From Tribonema minus (lineage: Eukaryota; Sar; Xanthophyceae; Tribonematales; Tribonemataceae), in assembly GCA_017506865.1 (NCBI GenBank), contig JAFCMP010000167.1, positions 1 to 64,000 of the forward strand: a stretch of 64,000 nucleotides of DNA. Direction: 5' to 3'. The translations under genes and the position numbers were made by a program. Under the pieces are notes generated by a model. The model searched no databases and was not told the DNA's origin. It saw only the letters and a program-made list of their open reading frames with translations. Positions 10,336 to 21,804 of the stretch are shown here, in pieces (the first letter of the stretch is position 1; every line of letters starts with the position of its first letter).

Positions 10336-10990
10336 ATGGCGCCACCACGCAAGCCACCTGCAACCAGGTCAGCTGTACCTGAGACAGGCAAAAGGAAAAA
10401 TAAGTCCCAGGTGACAAATGGAGAGTCAGAGGGTAGCGCAGGTGGTGGCGCTGCTGATAGCGTTGCCACTGCTGCTGCCGGAGCTGCTGCTAAAACGGCG
10501 TCTTCTGAGATGGAGCAGTCTGCAATCAAGCCTTCTCCGGCTCTCCTGGCCTCTCAGACTGCGCCTGCTCCCAGCTCGCTGTCTGTTGCGCCTATGGCAC
10601 CGGATGCTTCTCCTGCGCCTTCTGCCGCTGCTGGTGGGCCTGCAGAGCCTGAAGCAGCATCAGGTGAGGATACCCCACAAAGAATTATCCTGTACTGCGT
10701 TCATTTGCTCGGAATGCTTGTGCTGCTTGCAGCTGCAATTCCTGCCAGCGCTGCTGATAGGCCTGCTCCGGACGCATAATCTGCTGCATTACATCGTACA
10801 GCGCTGCTGGTGAGCCTGCAGAACAGGCGGCAGCATCAGTGCCAAAATGCAGCACATCCCTCAGTAAGCTCATCAGTGCCCATGATCCCGTATGCTGCTG
10901 CTACTGCGTCAGCTGATTCCTCTTCAACTGCTGCTGCGGCCACGCACACCACTGCTGCTACTGGGCTTGTTTCGGAGCCACATGTGGATG
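10336..10990 (+). CDS. Possible 5' exon(s) of an Ala/Ser/Pro-rich disordered protein
   Basis: An ATG at 10336 opens MAPPRKPPATRSAVPETGKR, then Ala/Ser/Pro-rich sequence to about 10662, where GCATCAG|GTGAGG is a good donor. A second open stretch (about 10858-10995) of similar composition (VSSSVPMIPYAAATASADSS) follows an AAAATGCAG acceptor that keeps phase and ends at TTCG|GTAAAC. They may be 5' exons of the gene starting at 11383 or a separate gene. The phase from the second exon into 11383 does not fit in a simple way, so I leave them apart. No family recognised. Confidence 0.35.
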
Positions 10991-11029
10991 GTTCGGTAAA
11001 CACAGACATGCTCACACCTTCCTTTTATA

Positions 11030-11330
11030 TCATGGGTGGTTGCATTGCAGGCTGTATGTGATGTATGCAAACTGTCGCTGTGTGAGAGTAGGCAGCTGCA
11101 CTCATAACTAAAAAAGTACTGTTCCTTAGCCGTGCATTCACTGTGATGCAATTTTGCAAAGCACGCATAAGAGACAGTATTTGCCGTAAAAGGTTTCTGT
11201 TGCTTAGCTATGCACTTGTTCAGATACCATGTGTTCAATTATTGTGTAAAACAGGCGGCACTCAGAGTTTATTTGCCGCATGTTCAATGACACTTTCAAA
11301 GCGTCTTGCCTAGCGGTGCACATAGTCATT
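11030..11330 (+). repeat. Copies of a roughly 100-bp repeat shared with intron 1 of the next gene
   Basis: GGTTGCATTGCAGGCTGTA near 11038 and GGCAGCTGCACTCAT near 11092 match GGTTGCATTGCACGCTGTA near 13139 and GGCAGCAGCACTCAT near 13194. Further degenerate units with CAGGCGGCACTCA continue to about 11330. Confidence 0.55.
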
Positions 11331-11382
11331 AGTGCATGTTCTCATATCACTTTGCGCCCCCCCTTCCATATCATCTGCTGCC

Positions 11383-14300
11383 ATGGCAGGAGGGCCAGAT
11401 GCTGGCTTGTCAGTAAAGACTTCAGATACGCAGCGTGGCCCAGATAGCAGCTCAGAAGAGGAGGAAGAAGACGACCGTGGCCCAGACAGCAGCTCAGAAG
11501 AGGAGGAAGAAGAGGTCGCGTCGCTGGCTGCGCTTGAAGTGGCAACGCGTGCCACCATGAACACACCGGTGCACGCGCATTCGGCTTCTCTGCCCCCCCC
11601 CACGGCAGCGGTGCCGTCGGCTTCACCGGTTCCTCCCGAGGCAGCAGCGCCATCGGCTTCACCGGCTCTCCCCGCGGCAGCGGCGCTGGTGGCTGCACCT
11701 GGTCCCCCTGTGGCAGCAGCGTTGGCAGCTGCACCTGCTCCCCGCGCCAGACCGGCGCCGCCGGCTGCACCGGCTCCGCGTGCGCCGGTGACTGCACCGG
11801 CTCTGAGTGCGCCGGCAACGCTGACGGCTTCGCCTGCTCCACATGCTCGAGTGGCGCCGGCGGCTGCACCTGCTCCCCGCACGCGAGCGGCGCAGCCACC
11901 AGCTCTGCGCGCGCCAGCGTCGCCGTCGGCTTGTTCACCTGTGCCGCCGTCTGGTTCACCTGCTCCGTGCACGCGAGCGGCGCTGGCGGCTGCACCGTCG
12001 TCGGCTTCACCTGCGCCGCCATCGGCTTCACCTGCTCCCCGCACGCGAGCGGCGCCGACGGCTGCACCTGCTCCACGCACACCGACAGCGCCGGCGGCTT
12101 CACCTGCTCCCCGCCCGCGGACGGCGTCGTCGGCTTCAAATATATCTCCTGCGGCAGCAGCACCGGCGCAGCCACTGGCTCCGCGCGCGCCAGCGCTGCC
12201 GTCGGCTTTACCTGCTCCCGGCGCGCCAGCGCCGCCGTGGGCTTCACCTGCTCCCCGCGCGCGGGCGGCGCTGTCCGCTTCACCTAAGTCCCCCGCGCCA
12301 GCGCCGCCGTCCGCTTCACCTGCTCCCCGCGCGCCAACGTCGCCGTCGGCTTCACCTGCTCCCCGCGCACCACGCTCCGCTGCCGCTGCAGCAGCGGAGC
12401 GCGGTGCGCCTGCGGCGGCTGCCGAGGTGCCGGCGGCGGCAGAGCATGATGTAATGGATCTGGAGGGGGAAGGTGGGGCGCGTAATGAGGAGCAGGAGTG
12501 GGAAGATGGGGCGCGTGACAAGGAGCAGGAGCGGGAAGCTGAGGGCAATGGGGAGCAGGAAGAGGAGCACTCGGGCGCGGAGAGCAGTGATGACGATGAG
12601 GACGGTGAGGGCGGCGGCGATGTCGATGAGCACAGTGAGGGCGGCGGCGATCACGATGAGGATGGTGAGGGCGGCGACGATGACGATGAGGAGGTTGAGG
12701 CAGGGGGTGGTGCTGTGGTGGAGGCGGCCGCAGCATGCGCCCCGGGGCTGGTGACCATGTGGCTTCTCAGTGAGGCAGAAGCGAACGGGCAGCTGCCGCT
12801 GCTGCACCCGTCGATGCTCTTCTACCACGGTAGTGAGTGTTTCGCTGTGCTGGTCACAGTACCAGGACCATCTGCCCACCGCGGGGAGCTTGTGATCCTC
12901 ACTTCAGACGGCGCCCAGTTCTCCAGCATCAACAACTACGATCCCAAAGACGACGATGTGCCATTCCTGATGGATGCCAATCAGTCGCAAACATGTGCGG
13001 CTTTGGCGGGGCCTGCGCTCAAGGGGCGGAGCATCAAGTCGGGACTGCGAGTGGCGATTGTCGTCCGGGGCGAGCGGCGTTGGGTCAGGGTTTCACAACT
13101 GGCCAACTTCGACATGTAAGTGGAATGGTAGTCATGTGTGGTTGCATTGCACGCTGTACTTCATAGCGATGTGTCTGTTGTTGTGTGACAGCAGGCAGCA
13201 GCACTCATTTTGAACTATTTGCCTTACATGCAATGCACGTTCCAGAGCGTAAAGCTGGTTACTGTGCACTACTCAGACGCAATATCGTCCGTGGTTACCT
13301 GAGCAGGCAGTAGCACTCAAAGAATTTGGCTGCCGTGCAGTAAATGTCTCAAAGCGTACTTCTGCTTAGCTGCTCAGATGCACTGTCGTTTATGGTTGCA
13401 TGAAGCAGGCACCAACACTCGCAACAAACATTTTCCTGAGGTGCACTGCTTGAAGCGTAAAGTGTTGAAGTTGTGCACCCACTCGGATGCAATGTGTGTT
13501 GGAGCACACCCATACAATTTGTTAACACTTGCTCTTCCACCGTGCAGCAAGTTGCCTGTAGTACGTACTGGCACAACAAATTGCCTGAAGTGCATACACT
13601 GCATTTGCACTTGTGTCAAATGCAAGCCTGCTGAGACTGCAAGTAGTTTTGTAACACGTAGTGAGCATGCAGCAGCAGACGCTTGTCCACTGTGTGACTG
13701 ATCGCAACTGCTCTGCAGAATTGGCTGTACAAGTGACGCGCCATCACAAACGCGAATTGTGTATTTTTGAAAGTTTGCAGTCATCAGAGCACGGGCATCC
13801 ATCACATACTTGACACTGACACCCGCGTGCTTTCCCTTGACAGCCCCAATGAGCCGTGGGAGGCAGAAGCTGGCGGCCCCGCTGAGGCCGCTGGTGAGGA
13901 CTATGATGAGGAGCAAGAGGCTGACGATGGCGACGGTGCAGGCGGCGGCGGCGCGCCTGACTGGCATATCGACGCCCGCAGCTGGAGCGATGACTTGGAG
14001 GACAGGGTCCTCGAAGCGACAGTGAGGGCGCAGGGCCCTTTCGTTGAAGGGCAGTTTGGGGGCACTGGCCACCACATTGACGACTTCGGCAACCCCGGGG
14101 GGGTGATGATCGTCTATGTGCCGACTGATTACCCGGAGGACGGCAACCTCCCGCCGCTCAGGATGACCGCAGGCGTCCCGCTGGGTCCGGCATGGGTGGA
14201 CAATGCTGGTCATGCACACGTGAGTACATGTATACACCTGTGTGTTTGCATGTTTTGGTTTCAACTGAAAGTGTGTCAAGACCTGCGGCGAACTGAGACT

Positions 14301-16303
14301 CACAACGTGTCGACCCCGCACTCGTGTCGTGCCGTCAACTCGTGTAGAGCCCTGTACTCCCGTCAAACCCTGTTCTCGTCTCGCACAAACATGCCAGTGA
14401 AGTACAATCACGTTGCAAGCTTTACATGATCATGTGAAGATGTGTAGCGAACTAAGATTTTGCCGAGCACTGCACCCATGTCGAGCCATGTTCTTGTGTC
14501 GAGCCATATCCTCGTGTCGAGCCATGTTCTCGTGTCGAGCCATCTCGTGTCGAGCCATGTTCTCGTGTCGAAGGACATGCGTCGACGTTGGTACTCTCGT
14601 GTCAACTGACCGACTTTGTGTAAGAGCTCCTTCTGGTGATTCAAATTACACTGACGGCGTTGAGCAAGACCTTAGCACCTTTTTTTTGTTGCCGCATTGG
14701 AGACAATGGTCGCTTCTGCAAAACGAAAACGCGCAAGTAGTGGCACCAAGCGTGCAGAGTCATCGTTTGTGCCGTGCCCGCCATGTGATCTCAGTAACAC
14801 TTTCAGTCTAAAGGCGGCCAAGCGCGCAGGCGCGACAGCACTGGTGAAGGCTGTGCCTGTAGGTGTCAAACGTATGGTAGGCGATACACAGTTCAAGCGA
14901 CTCGATGTTGTCCCTGACGGACATTGCGGAGCGTACTGCTTGGCGGTATTGCGCTGGTCAATCACGGATGATGTGTTCACGCCAGCCCAAATTCGCACGC
15001 AACTGGGCTCACATGTCTCTCATATATGCAATGCACTCCTGCCGGCCCAGAAAGCGTTCTATACGGCGAATGTGAAACGCACGCGGTATTTAGAGTCATT
15101 TGACATGGGTCTCTATGCCATGGGACTTTGTGTGAACGCTGCTGTCATCGGAGAAACGATGGATAAGCGACGCGAGTCTAATTCGCGTCTGCAAGTGTAC
15201 AATGCAGTCGTAATTAGTTACTCTCCGCACAATCCTGTATGGGTGTTTCTGTTGACAACAGGTGGCAACACGCACTTCCAGTTACTTGTGCGAGGCGACA
15301 GCACCAGCGAATGCGTGTGCCCGACGTTCTCTGCCGCTGAAGCTGGCATTATACTAACGAAGTGTGGTGCAGCCTATCCGAGAACGAGCACTGATCCATG
15401 TGACAGCGTTCAGCATTGTCTAGCTCTCTCGGAGGATTTTGTTTATTTCTGATGCAGCACGGTTAATACGAGGTGCATGATCGGCACTTGTGCGGGGTCA
15501 CTGAGCATGCGCCATGCACAATGTCGTGCTTGCAGGTGATCATCGCCGGGCCGACAGGCACCGAAAACCCGGGCGGCACTCGCGTGCAGCTCACGCTCGA
15601 CCCTGCGCGTTACGTCACTGCTGCCGACCTCCACGTCATCAGGGACACGCTGCGCAGACTCCGCCCGGGCATGTGGGGCATCGACGACTCCACGCTGGCG
15701 AGGCCTGACCTGTCGGACGAGCACGAGGCTGCCGTCGGCGACCTCGCGCAGGCCGCCAAGAAGCCCAAGGGGAAGGGCAAGCGTCGTTTCGATGGCGGCG
15801 GCGGTGGTGGGCCTGCTGCGAAGCAGCCACGCACCCTAAAGCCGTCGCCATTCAAGCGCCCCGCCCCTTTGGCCGCCGCTGCTCGTGCCGGCCCCGAGAG
15901 CGCCTTCAAGCGCGCACGCACTTCTGTGCAGGTGGGCGGCGGCGGCAGGTGCGGCGGCGGCGGCGGCGGTGGCAGCGCTGGCGGCAGCGACTGGGGCTAC
16001 GGCATGAGCCGTTTCTTCATGGACCAACGGGAGCAGCAGCTTGAGCTGGCCCGTCAGCAGGAGGAGCTGGCGCGCGAGCAGCGCGAGTTTCAAGCGAACG
16101 TGCTCGCACTGCTGCAAAACATGCAGGCGTCGCTGGCTCAGCGCGCCCAGGTGGACGGTCTCGCTCAGCAGCTGGCCGCTCTGCAGAACATGCTGTATCC
16201 GGAGGCGGCGGACAACGCGGCGCAGGAGGGGGCCGAGGCTGGGGCGGCGGACGCGGAGGCGGAGCACCAGGACGAAGAGGAGGACGAGGGATACAGTGCC
16301 TAG
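11383..16303 (+). CDS. Three-exon disordered protein with two small folded regions and a coiled coil
   Basis: Exons 11383-13115, 13844-14219 and 15536-16303 join in phase (AT|C, then a codon boundary) across GT-AG introns and give 958 aa. The ATG at 11383 has a GCC-ATG-G context. In order: an acidic Ser cluster (SSSEEEEEDD); about 270 residues of Ala/Pro/Arg repeats (SPAPRARAAP type); an acidic Asp/Glu/Gly tract; a folded-looking region (MWLLSEAEANGQLPLLHPSM to VRGERRWVRVSQLANF); another acidic stretch; a second folded region across the exon 2/3 join (MIVYVPTDYPEDG to VQLTLDPARYVTAADLHVIR); a basic, Gly-rich, nuclear-localisation-like part; a Gln/Glu coiled coil (QQLELARQQEELAREQREF); and an acidic tail. 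No known family. Charge blocks and the coiled coil suggest a nuclear scaffold or chromatin-type role (inference). Intron 2 holds an OTU-like ORF on the same strand. Confidence 0.7.
13130..13510 (+). repeat. Three or four tandem units of about 100 bp inside intron 1
   Basis: Units begin GCAGGCAG(C/T)AGCACTCA (near 13190 and 13305) or GCAGGCACCAACACTC (near 13404) and share AGCGTAAAG/AGCGTACTT and ACTCNGATGCA cores. The same family precedes the gene at 11030-11330. Confidence 0.6.
14305..14572 (+). repeat. Tandem TCGTGTCGAGCCATGTTC repeats inside intron 2
   Basis: At least five close copies of TGTCGAGCCATGTTCTCG lie at 14479-14572. Looser ancestors (CTCGTGTCGTGCCGTCAA and similar) lie from 14305. 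Confidence 0.75.
14706..15452 (+). CDS. OTU-like cysteine protease, nested in an intron
   Basis: An intronless frame of 248 aa from ATG 14706. LDVVPDGHCGAYCLA matches the OTU catalytic Cys block (Asp-Gly-x-Cys, Cys74), and GGNTHFQLLVRG supplies the late catalytic His (His190) with the usual spacing of a little over 110 residues. The first 60 residues are basic. OTU enzymes remove ubiquitin or ubiquitin-like proteins; they are common in eukaryotes and in large DNA viruses. The frame lies wholly within intron 2 (14220-15535) of the host gene on the same strand, has AT-richer codons than the flanking exons, and carries no introns. It could be a nested gene, a retrocopy or captured virus-derived DNA. 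It looks whole. Function as a deubiquitinase is inferred from motifs. Confidence 0.7.
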   Translation: MVASAKRKRASSGTKRAESSFVPCPPCDLSNTFSLKAAKRAGATALVKAVPVGVKRMVGDTQFKRLDVVPDGHCGAYCLAVLRWSITDDVFTPAQIRTQLGSHVSHICNALLPAQKAFYTANVKRTRYLESFDMGLYAMGLCVNAAVIGETMDKRRESNSRLQVYNAVVISYSPHNPVWVFLLTTGGNTHFQLLVRGDSTSECVCPTFSAAEAGIILTKCGAAYPRTSTDPCDSVQHCLALSEDFVYF

Positions 16304-16320
16304 GTTGTGTGCGGCGGACA

Positions 16321-16545
16321 CGCACACACCTGTCGTTTGCAGTGGGAATACTGCTTTGTCTTGTGCCTTGGGGCACGTGGGGGCGAGGGGGAGTACAGAG
16401 CGGATGCTGTGATGTGCAGGACGCACAACACTTGTCGTTTGCAGTGGGAAGACTGCTTTGCTTTGCCGTGGGGACGAGGGGGGGTACAGTGCTTTAGCGG
16501 GGCGCACAACACTTGTCGTTTGCAGCAGCCAGACTGCTTTGCATT
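16321..16545 (+). repeat. Three diverged copies of a CACAAC(A)CTTGTCGTTTGCAG unit
   Basis: ACCTGTCGTTTGCAGTGGGA near 16328, CACTTGTCGTTTGCAGTGGG near 16430 and CACTTGTCGTTTGCAGCAGC near 16510, each followed by ACTGCTTTG. They lie directly after the stop at 16303, so probably in the 3' untranslated region or flank. Confidence 0.75.
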
Positions 16546-17085
16546 TGCCGCTATGAGCGATTGCGCAGGGTCTACTCGGCAGTAGGTTGCAGTGGGCTCA
16601 GCAGCCTTCTGTTCTTCATTGCATGGGGTTATGTAGACATAGGAGGGTGCATCCATGCATCTGAGAAGCGAGTACATGTGTTATGCATAGTTTGCCACAG
16701 GGCAGCCGCGATCACTGCATACTTCATTGTCAAGGATGCATGAGATGAGCGAAGCATACTCAGGGACACTTGTGCACTTCATTGCGAGCGCATAATCGGC
16801 AACTGTGCGAGAGTTGCAACAGCGCGCGAGCAGTGTGGTAGCAGCGGCTCAGTGTGTATTCCTATGATGCATAATGCACTGTATACTGAATCGACAGCGG
16901 TCTCCTGAGTGCTGGTGTTTCTGCTTGTTTGGTGCACCTGTCGTGAGTTGCAGTAGCCGTGTCGTCGCCTCGAGTTGCTCTTCGCATGTGTATGTCGAGC
17001 CGGCGATGCATGACGAGGCCTTCATATGTGCACATGACTCGCAATGCAGATGCCACACGAAAGTTTGTACAAGTGTGCGTTTCAT
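16546..17085. other. No gene recognised
   Basis: The 3' flank between two convergent genes. The part at about 16780-16900 is the parent of the decayed copy at 9640-9740. Nothing else stands out. Confidence 0.4.
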
Positions 17086-20000
17086 TTACACAGCAGCTCT
17101 CCGTGTCTTTTTCGCCTCGCGACGCTTGCCCGCCGCGCTCACCCGCCCCTTCTCGCGTGTTGTCTGCGCGTCCTGTGGTCGCATCACGTCCGTCGCGTCG
17201 ATCTTTGCATGCTTCACCCGCCTGTACGCGCGTCCCATGCCCGGCTGTCGCACGTCGGCCAGGTGAGCGATGACTGAAGGCGCGTCGCGCTTCTTCGTCG
17301 CCACGAACGGGCGCACTGTCATGACGCGAGTGCGGCTCGCGTCCATCAGCTGCATCTGCGCGTGAGCCGCGCTCTCCGCCGAGGTGATGGCGACGCCGTC
17401 CGCACTCAACACGATGTCGTGGGGCAACACATCGCGCCCGTGCTTGAGCGCCGGCGACCACGCGACCCCGGTGATCGAGCCGCGCGCGATGCTGTAGACA
17501 TCGCCTTCGAGCTCGAGACTATTGCGCACAATGGCTTGCACCGGCTGCAGCGTTATGTTGCACTCCACCCCCTCCCCCAGCGTCACACTGTACACTACGG
17601 GAAGCGCCGCGGCCGCCGGTGCTGCAGGCTCAGGGCCCAGAAGCAGCTGCGCGCGCACGGCCTCCCAAGTCGACGCTGTGTCGTAGAGCACGGCGTTGCG
17701 GGGGATGCCGACAGGCTTCTTCTTCTCAATGTAGTGCACGTAGGACTGGATGCGCGCTCGCTGCTCTGCCTCACCGCCGTATGCCCCCATGTGCGCCTTC
17801 GCCGCGTGCACGTGCTTGCACGCGTCTCTCGCGTTGCCCCGCCATATGTAGTCAGAGCAGAGAAAGCAGGTCTCCACCACAGGGTCGACGATGTAGTACC
17901 CGCTCCGCAGGGCTGGCAGGTCTAGTGGCTTCAGCATCTCGTGCAGCCGGCTCAGGTCGCTTCCCGTCGTCTCGCGAATGCGTGCGGCCACTCGCTGCGT
18001 CTGCGACGCGGCGTCCCTCGTGATACGCTGCACCCCCGCTTTCACGTAGTAGTACTTGCCGGCGGGGATGACGTTGGCAGTCAAGCAGAGCCACCTGTGA
18101 TGCAACGGAAAGTGTGGTTTGAGTCTCGCAAAGAAACGGGCGTGCACACCGCCGGCAAGGCCCTTCGACTCGCTCACCTTCCCTCCAGCGAGCGACGAAG
18201 AATGTCTCCCGCGATTCTCGCTCCGCGGTTGGCTTCCCGCTCCTTGCGCTGTAGACCAAAAAATCCAAAGTAGCTGAGGCGAGGGGAGGCGGTACCGTGC
18301 GGCGTCGTGCCCAGCAGGATCTCCACCAAGTCCACGAAGGAGGTGGTCGTGACCTCTTGGAAGATACAACGATCCATTAGACGGAAATGCGATTCGCATT
18401 GGTTATTGGTCGTCGGGATACCAGGCACATCGCGAGCGATGTGGTCTCCCATGGTGCCCTCCCACCCGGTACCTGCGAGCCCCAGCGCCTCCTCGAGGTA
18501 CGTCACGACGTCGTCGACAGATGCGTTGCGGAGCTTGCCGGCATCTCCCCACTCACGCACGATCAGCAGCAGTGCGTAAAGCATGCTTTGATACAGTGCG
18601 GATGTCTGAGCTCTGAACAGGAGATGAATCGCCTGCTCGAACACGGCCAGCATTGCCCGCGGCACCCTCTTCGCCATTTGGAGATTCTGCGAGGCATAGG
18701 GAGATGATGATGTGGTGAGGGATCCGCACAACCGCAGCAATGGTGCACAGGGAATCAGATGCTCACCTTTATGATTGCTGCCATGTTGTGAAACACGCAG
18801 ACGACCGTTGCCATACCCACGTTGGCAAACGCGGCCTGTGAAGTGGCGCTCTTGTCAATCGACACTGTCGGCGCGAATGGCTCTCTGGTGGCACACGCAC
18901 GCCACCTGCGGTACGCGCCGTCGGGGCCGAACTGCTCTAGAAATGTGTGCGGGCACGCCGGGTCACTGCACCTGACGGCCATCTTCAGAGACAGTGCGAG
19001 CTGTGCGGTGGTGCTGCTGTTCTCCGTGCTCGAAAGGGAGACCGCGAGTGGGAGGGTGCCGCCTCCGGGAGCCAAGCACAGCATTGTGGCGAACGGCGCG
19101 TGCGTGGTTGAGGTGTCGTGTTTTGCGTCCGACAGAGCCACTTTGCGCGCGTGCAAGTGTGCGTCCTCCAGCGCCTGCCGTGTGCTGACGACTAGCTGCA
19201 TCGTCTTGTCGGCTCCGCTCTGGTAGAAAAGCACGATGACGCCGTCGCGGTTTGCGGTGACCGGCAGTGGAGACGCCAGACACAGGTGGTGAGTCCGAAT
19301 GGCGACGTCCACCGCCGTGAAGCTGCCCGCAACGTTGCCGCGTGAGAGCCGCCGGTCATAAGCGATGACGTTCGTCACCTGACCACGCAGGGGCACCGTG
19401 CGAGAGGTGTTTGCCAGGCCGTTCAGAAGCATTTCTGCTTGCGCCACGATGTTGGACCGCTGCGCAGGGCCCGCCCTGGCGCTCCTTATGAGGTCATCGC
19501 GGACAGAAAGCGACATTGACAATTTGTCGCTTGCGGGAGGCACCCACTCGAGGTTTCGAGTGTGCTGGCCGGTGATGCGAATTTGTACGACACCCCGGTC
19601 GACCTGGGTCAAGGTCGCGCTCAGCACGACCCTAAACGCGCAAAGGTGTCTGTATCCCGCCTTCTTCTTCGTCGTAAATGTCGCCCAGGCGCATCCGGGT
19701 GCGCATGTGCCGGTGGTTGATGAGCAGAACCTGTCGCCACAGGAGTCGCGTTCGCAATTGGCCTGGCTGGCGCCGTCGACGCCACGACGGGCGCCCCCAT
19801 TGCAGTGCATGCTAAAAGTGAAGCACAAAAGGTCCTTCGGGGCGGGGATGACGGCGTGCAGCTCGTGCTCTCGAAGGCGTGCAAGTGCTTGTCGTCCCTC
19901 ATCTGTGAGGAAATAAATGTCGTCTACTCTGTGCTTTTTTGTCATGCGCACTCCACCTGCTAACCCATGCACAGCAAACACCTCTACCAGCTTGTATTTG

Positions 20001-20164
20001 ACGTCCGCCTTCCCGGCGAGCATGTTGCAGCAAGTTATCTCAGGTACGCCATAGCGCTCTATGTAGTCGAGCACTGGAGCACCCTGTAACACTTCCAGAA
20101 CACCATCACCAGTTGCGCGCACCGACTGCAGGGCCAGCTGCTGCAGATGTTGGAACTCCGCCAT
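17086..20164 (-). CDS. MULE-type transposase with SWIM finger and C-terminal PDZ-like domain (copy 1)
   Basis: Exons on the minus strand: 20164-18767, 18686-18178, 18094-17086, joined in phase by GT-AG introns of 80 and 83 bp; 971 aa. An N-terminal DNA-binding-like part contains a Cys-rich stretch (residues about 130-180). A MULE catalytic core follows: ALSDAKHDTS (about 346), then VSIDKSATSQAAF (about 437) with CVFHNMAA, then PTTNNQCESHFRLMD in exon 2. A SWIM-type zinc finger CFLCSDY...CKHVHAAK lies at about 711-730. A PDZ-like region with LPHDIVLSADGVAITS (about 840-890) follows, and then a basic tail. These match Mutator-like transposases, which cut and paste DNA; the PDZ-like addition is unusual. 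The start at 20164 is chosen over 20302 because the extra residues match nothing in copy 2. It looks intact. Terminal inverted repeats were not found by eye. Confidence 0.75.
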
Positions 20165-20344
20165 GAGAAGAGGTTGTGAATTTTTTCCTACAGCAAAGCG
20201 GTATTCCCATTTAAAAAAACTCCTACTTGAGGTGTACGGCACAGTGAGATTGAGAATGGCCTCCCAATTTGAGGTTGCGCGGTACGATCGTAAAAGTACC
20301 ACTCATGAAAGCTTCTCACTCTGCGCTGCACCGCCTGCGATTTT

Positions 20345-20352
20345 TATATATA
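20345..20352 (+). promoter_or_regulatory. TATA-like box before the zinc-finger gene
   Basis: TATATATA lies 34 bp before the ATG at 20386, implying a very short leader if used. Confidence 0.35.
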
Positions 20353-20385
20353 TCACAGTGTACAGTACCGTCTTCTCACTCTGAG

Positions 20386-21804
20386 ATGCCGAAGCGCAAG
20401 ATCCCGACAGCGGCGTTCGACGCGAAGCGCACCGTCGCACGGAAGAAGCGGACGGTCAAACGGGCAAAGGTGGCATCCTCCACAAAGAAAGCCATCCCGT
20501 GTCCTGAGGACGGCTGCGACGGGGTGTTCACAACAAATCAGAGCATGCAGACGCACGTCGGCAATGTCCACAAAGGCAGAAAAGACTTCGCATGCACAGA
20601 GGAGGGATGCCAGAAGAAGTTTTCGAAGAAACACCACATGCAGAGGCACATAGACACTGTGCACCACGGCAGGAAAGACTTTGCATGCACGGAGGAGGGA
20701 TGCCGGAAGAAGTTTTCGAAGAAACAACACATGCAGCAGCACGTCAACACTGTCCACCATGGCAGGAAAGACTTCGCATGCACGGAGGAGGGATGCCAGC
20801 AGAAGTTCACAAACGCCTATAATATGAAGCAGCACGTCAACATTGTTCATAATGGCAGGAAAGACTTCACATGCACGGAGGAGGGATGCCAGCAGAAATT
20901 CTCGTTCAAACACCACATGCAGCAGCACGTCAACACTGTCCACCACGGCAGGAAAGACTTCGCATGCACGAAGGAGGGATGTCAGCAGAAGTTTACAGCC
21001 GCTTCGAGCATGCAGCAGCACATCGAAACTGTTCACAACGGCAGGAGAGACTTCACATGCACGGAGGAGGGATGCCAGCAGAAATTCTCGTTCAAACACC
21101 ACATGCAGCAGCACGTCGACACGGTTCACCATGGCAGGAGAGACTTCGCATGCACAGCTGAGGGATGCTAGCAGAAGTTCCCGCAAATACACCACATGAA
21201 GAACCACTACCAGCAATGGCATACGAAGGAGGGAATGCAGCGGAAGATTCGCAAGCAAGATCGCGTTCGCCGGGTTCTCGAGGCCGTGTACGCAGTGGAC
21301 AACGAATGCCACATCCGCTACGCCGACGGCTGCGTGCCCGATCCGGACAAGTTCTTCGCCCGCCTCGACATGCACGTGATCGGCATCGTGCGCGCCGTCG
21401 TCGTGGTCGAGTGTGACGAGTTCGGCCACGCCGATTACATGGTCAGCTGCGAGCAGACGCGCATGGAGCAGGTGCACGAAGCCGTCCTCAAGGCGCAGTT
21501 TGCGGACGCCGTCGCCGACCTCGGCGAGACAGCAGCGCTGGCTGCCCCGCTCAGGCCGGTCGTGTTTGTGCGCTACAACCCGGATGCGAGAGAGGTGGAT
21601 GGCGTCAAGGAGCGGGTGAGGCGCATGGACAAGGAGGCGCAGCTGATGAAGGCGCTGCGCGACATCGACGACGGCTCGCTCCAGCTATCGCACTCGCTCA
21701 ACATCATCTACATTGGCTACGACATGCTCGAGGGCGAGCCGGCGGTGTGTCGAGACACTGACTACTCGCCGCAGATGCGGGGCAGCATCGTTCTGGTGGT
21801 GTGA
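20386..21804 (+). pseudogene. C2H2 zinc-finger array plus nuclease-like C-terminal domain
   Basis: A basic N-terminus (MPKRKIPTAAFDAKRT) is followed by eight fingers of C-x4-C...H-x4-H form with nearly identical linkers (HHGRKDFACTEEGC). After the last finger the same frame continues as a 180-200-residue domain: VPDPDKFFARLDMHVIG, AVVVVECDEFGHADYM, VVFVRYNPDAREVDG and SLNIIYIGYDMLEGE. Finger arrays followed by a domain with RxD...V-E-x-D-E and FxRYNPD blocks occur in algae and other protists. I read the end domain as PD-(D/E)XK-nuclease-like (inference). An in-frame TAG at the last finger separates the two parts, so the longest intact product would be fingers only, unless the stop is an assembly error. 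The gene is divergent from the transposase at 17086-20164. It is probably a mobile-element-associated or host gene. Confidence 0.6.

Noticed and set aside
11310-12548. Minus-strand Ala/Gly-rich frame opposite the Pro/Ala repeats
   Set aside because: Antisense by-product of GC-rich repeats; the plus frame splices in phase to two more exons.
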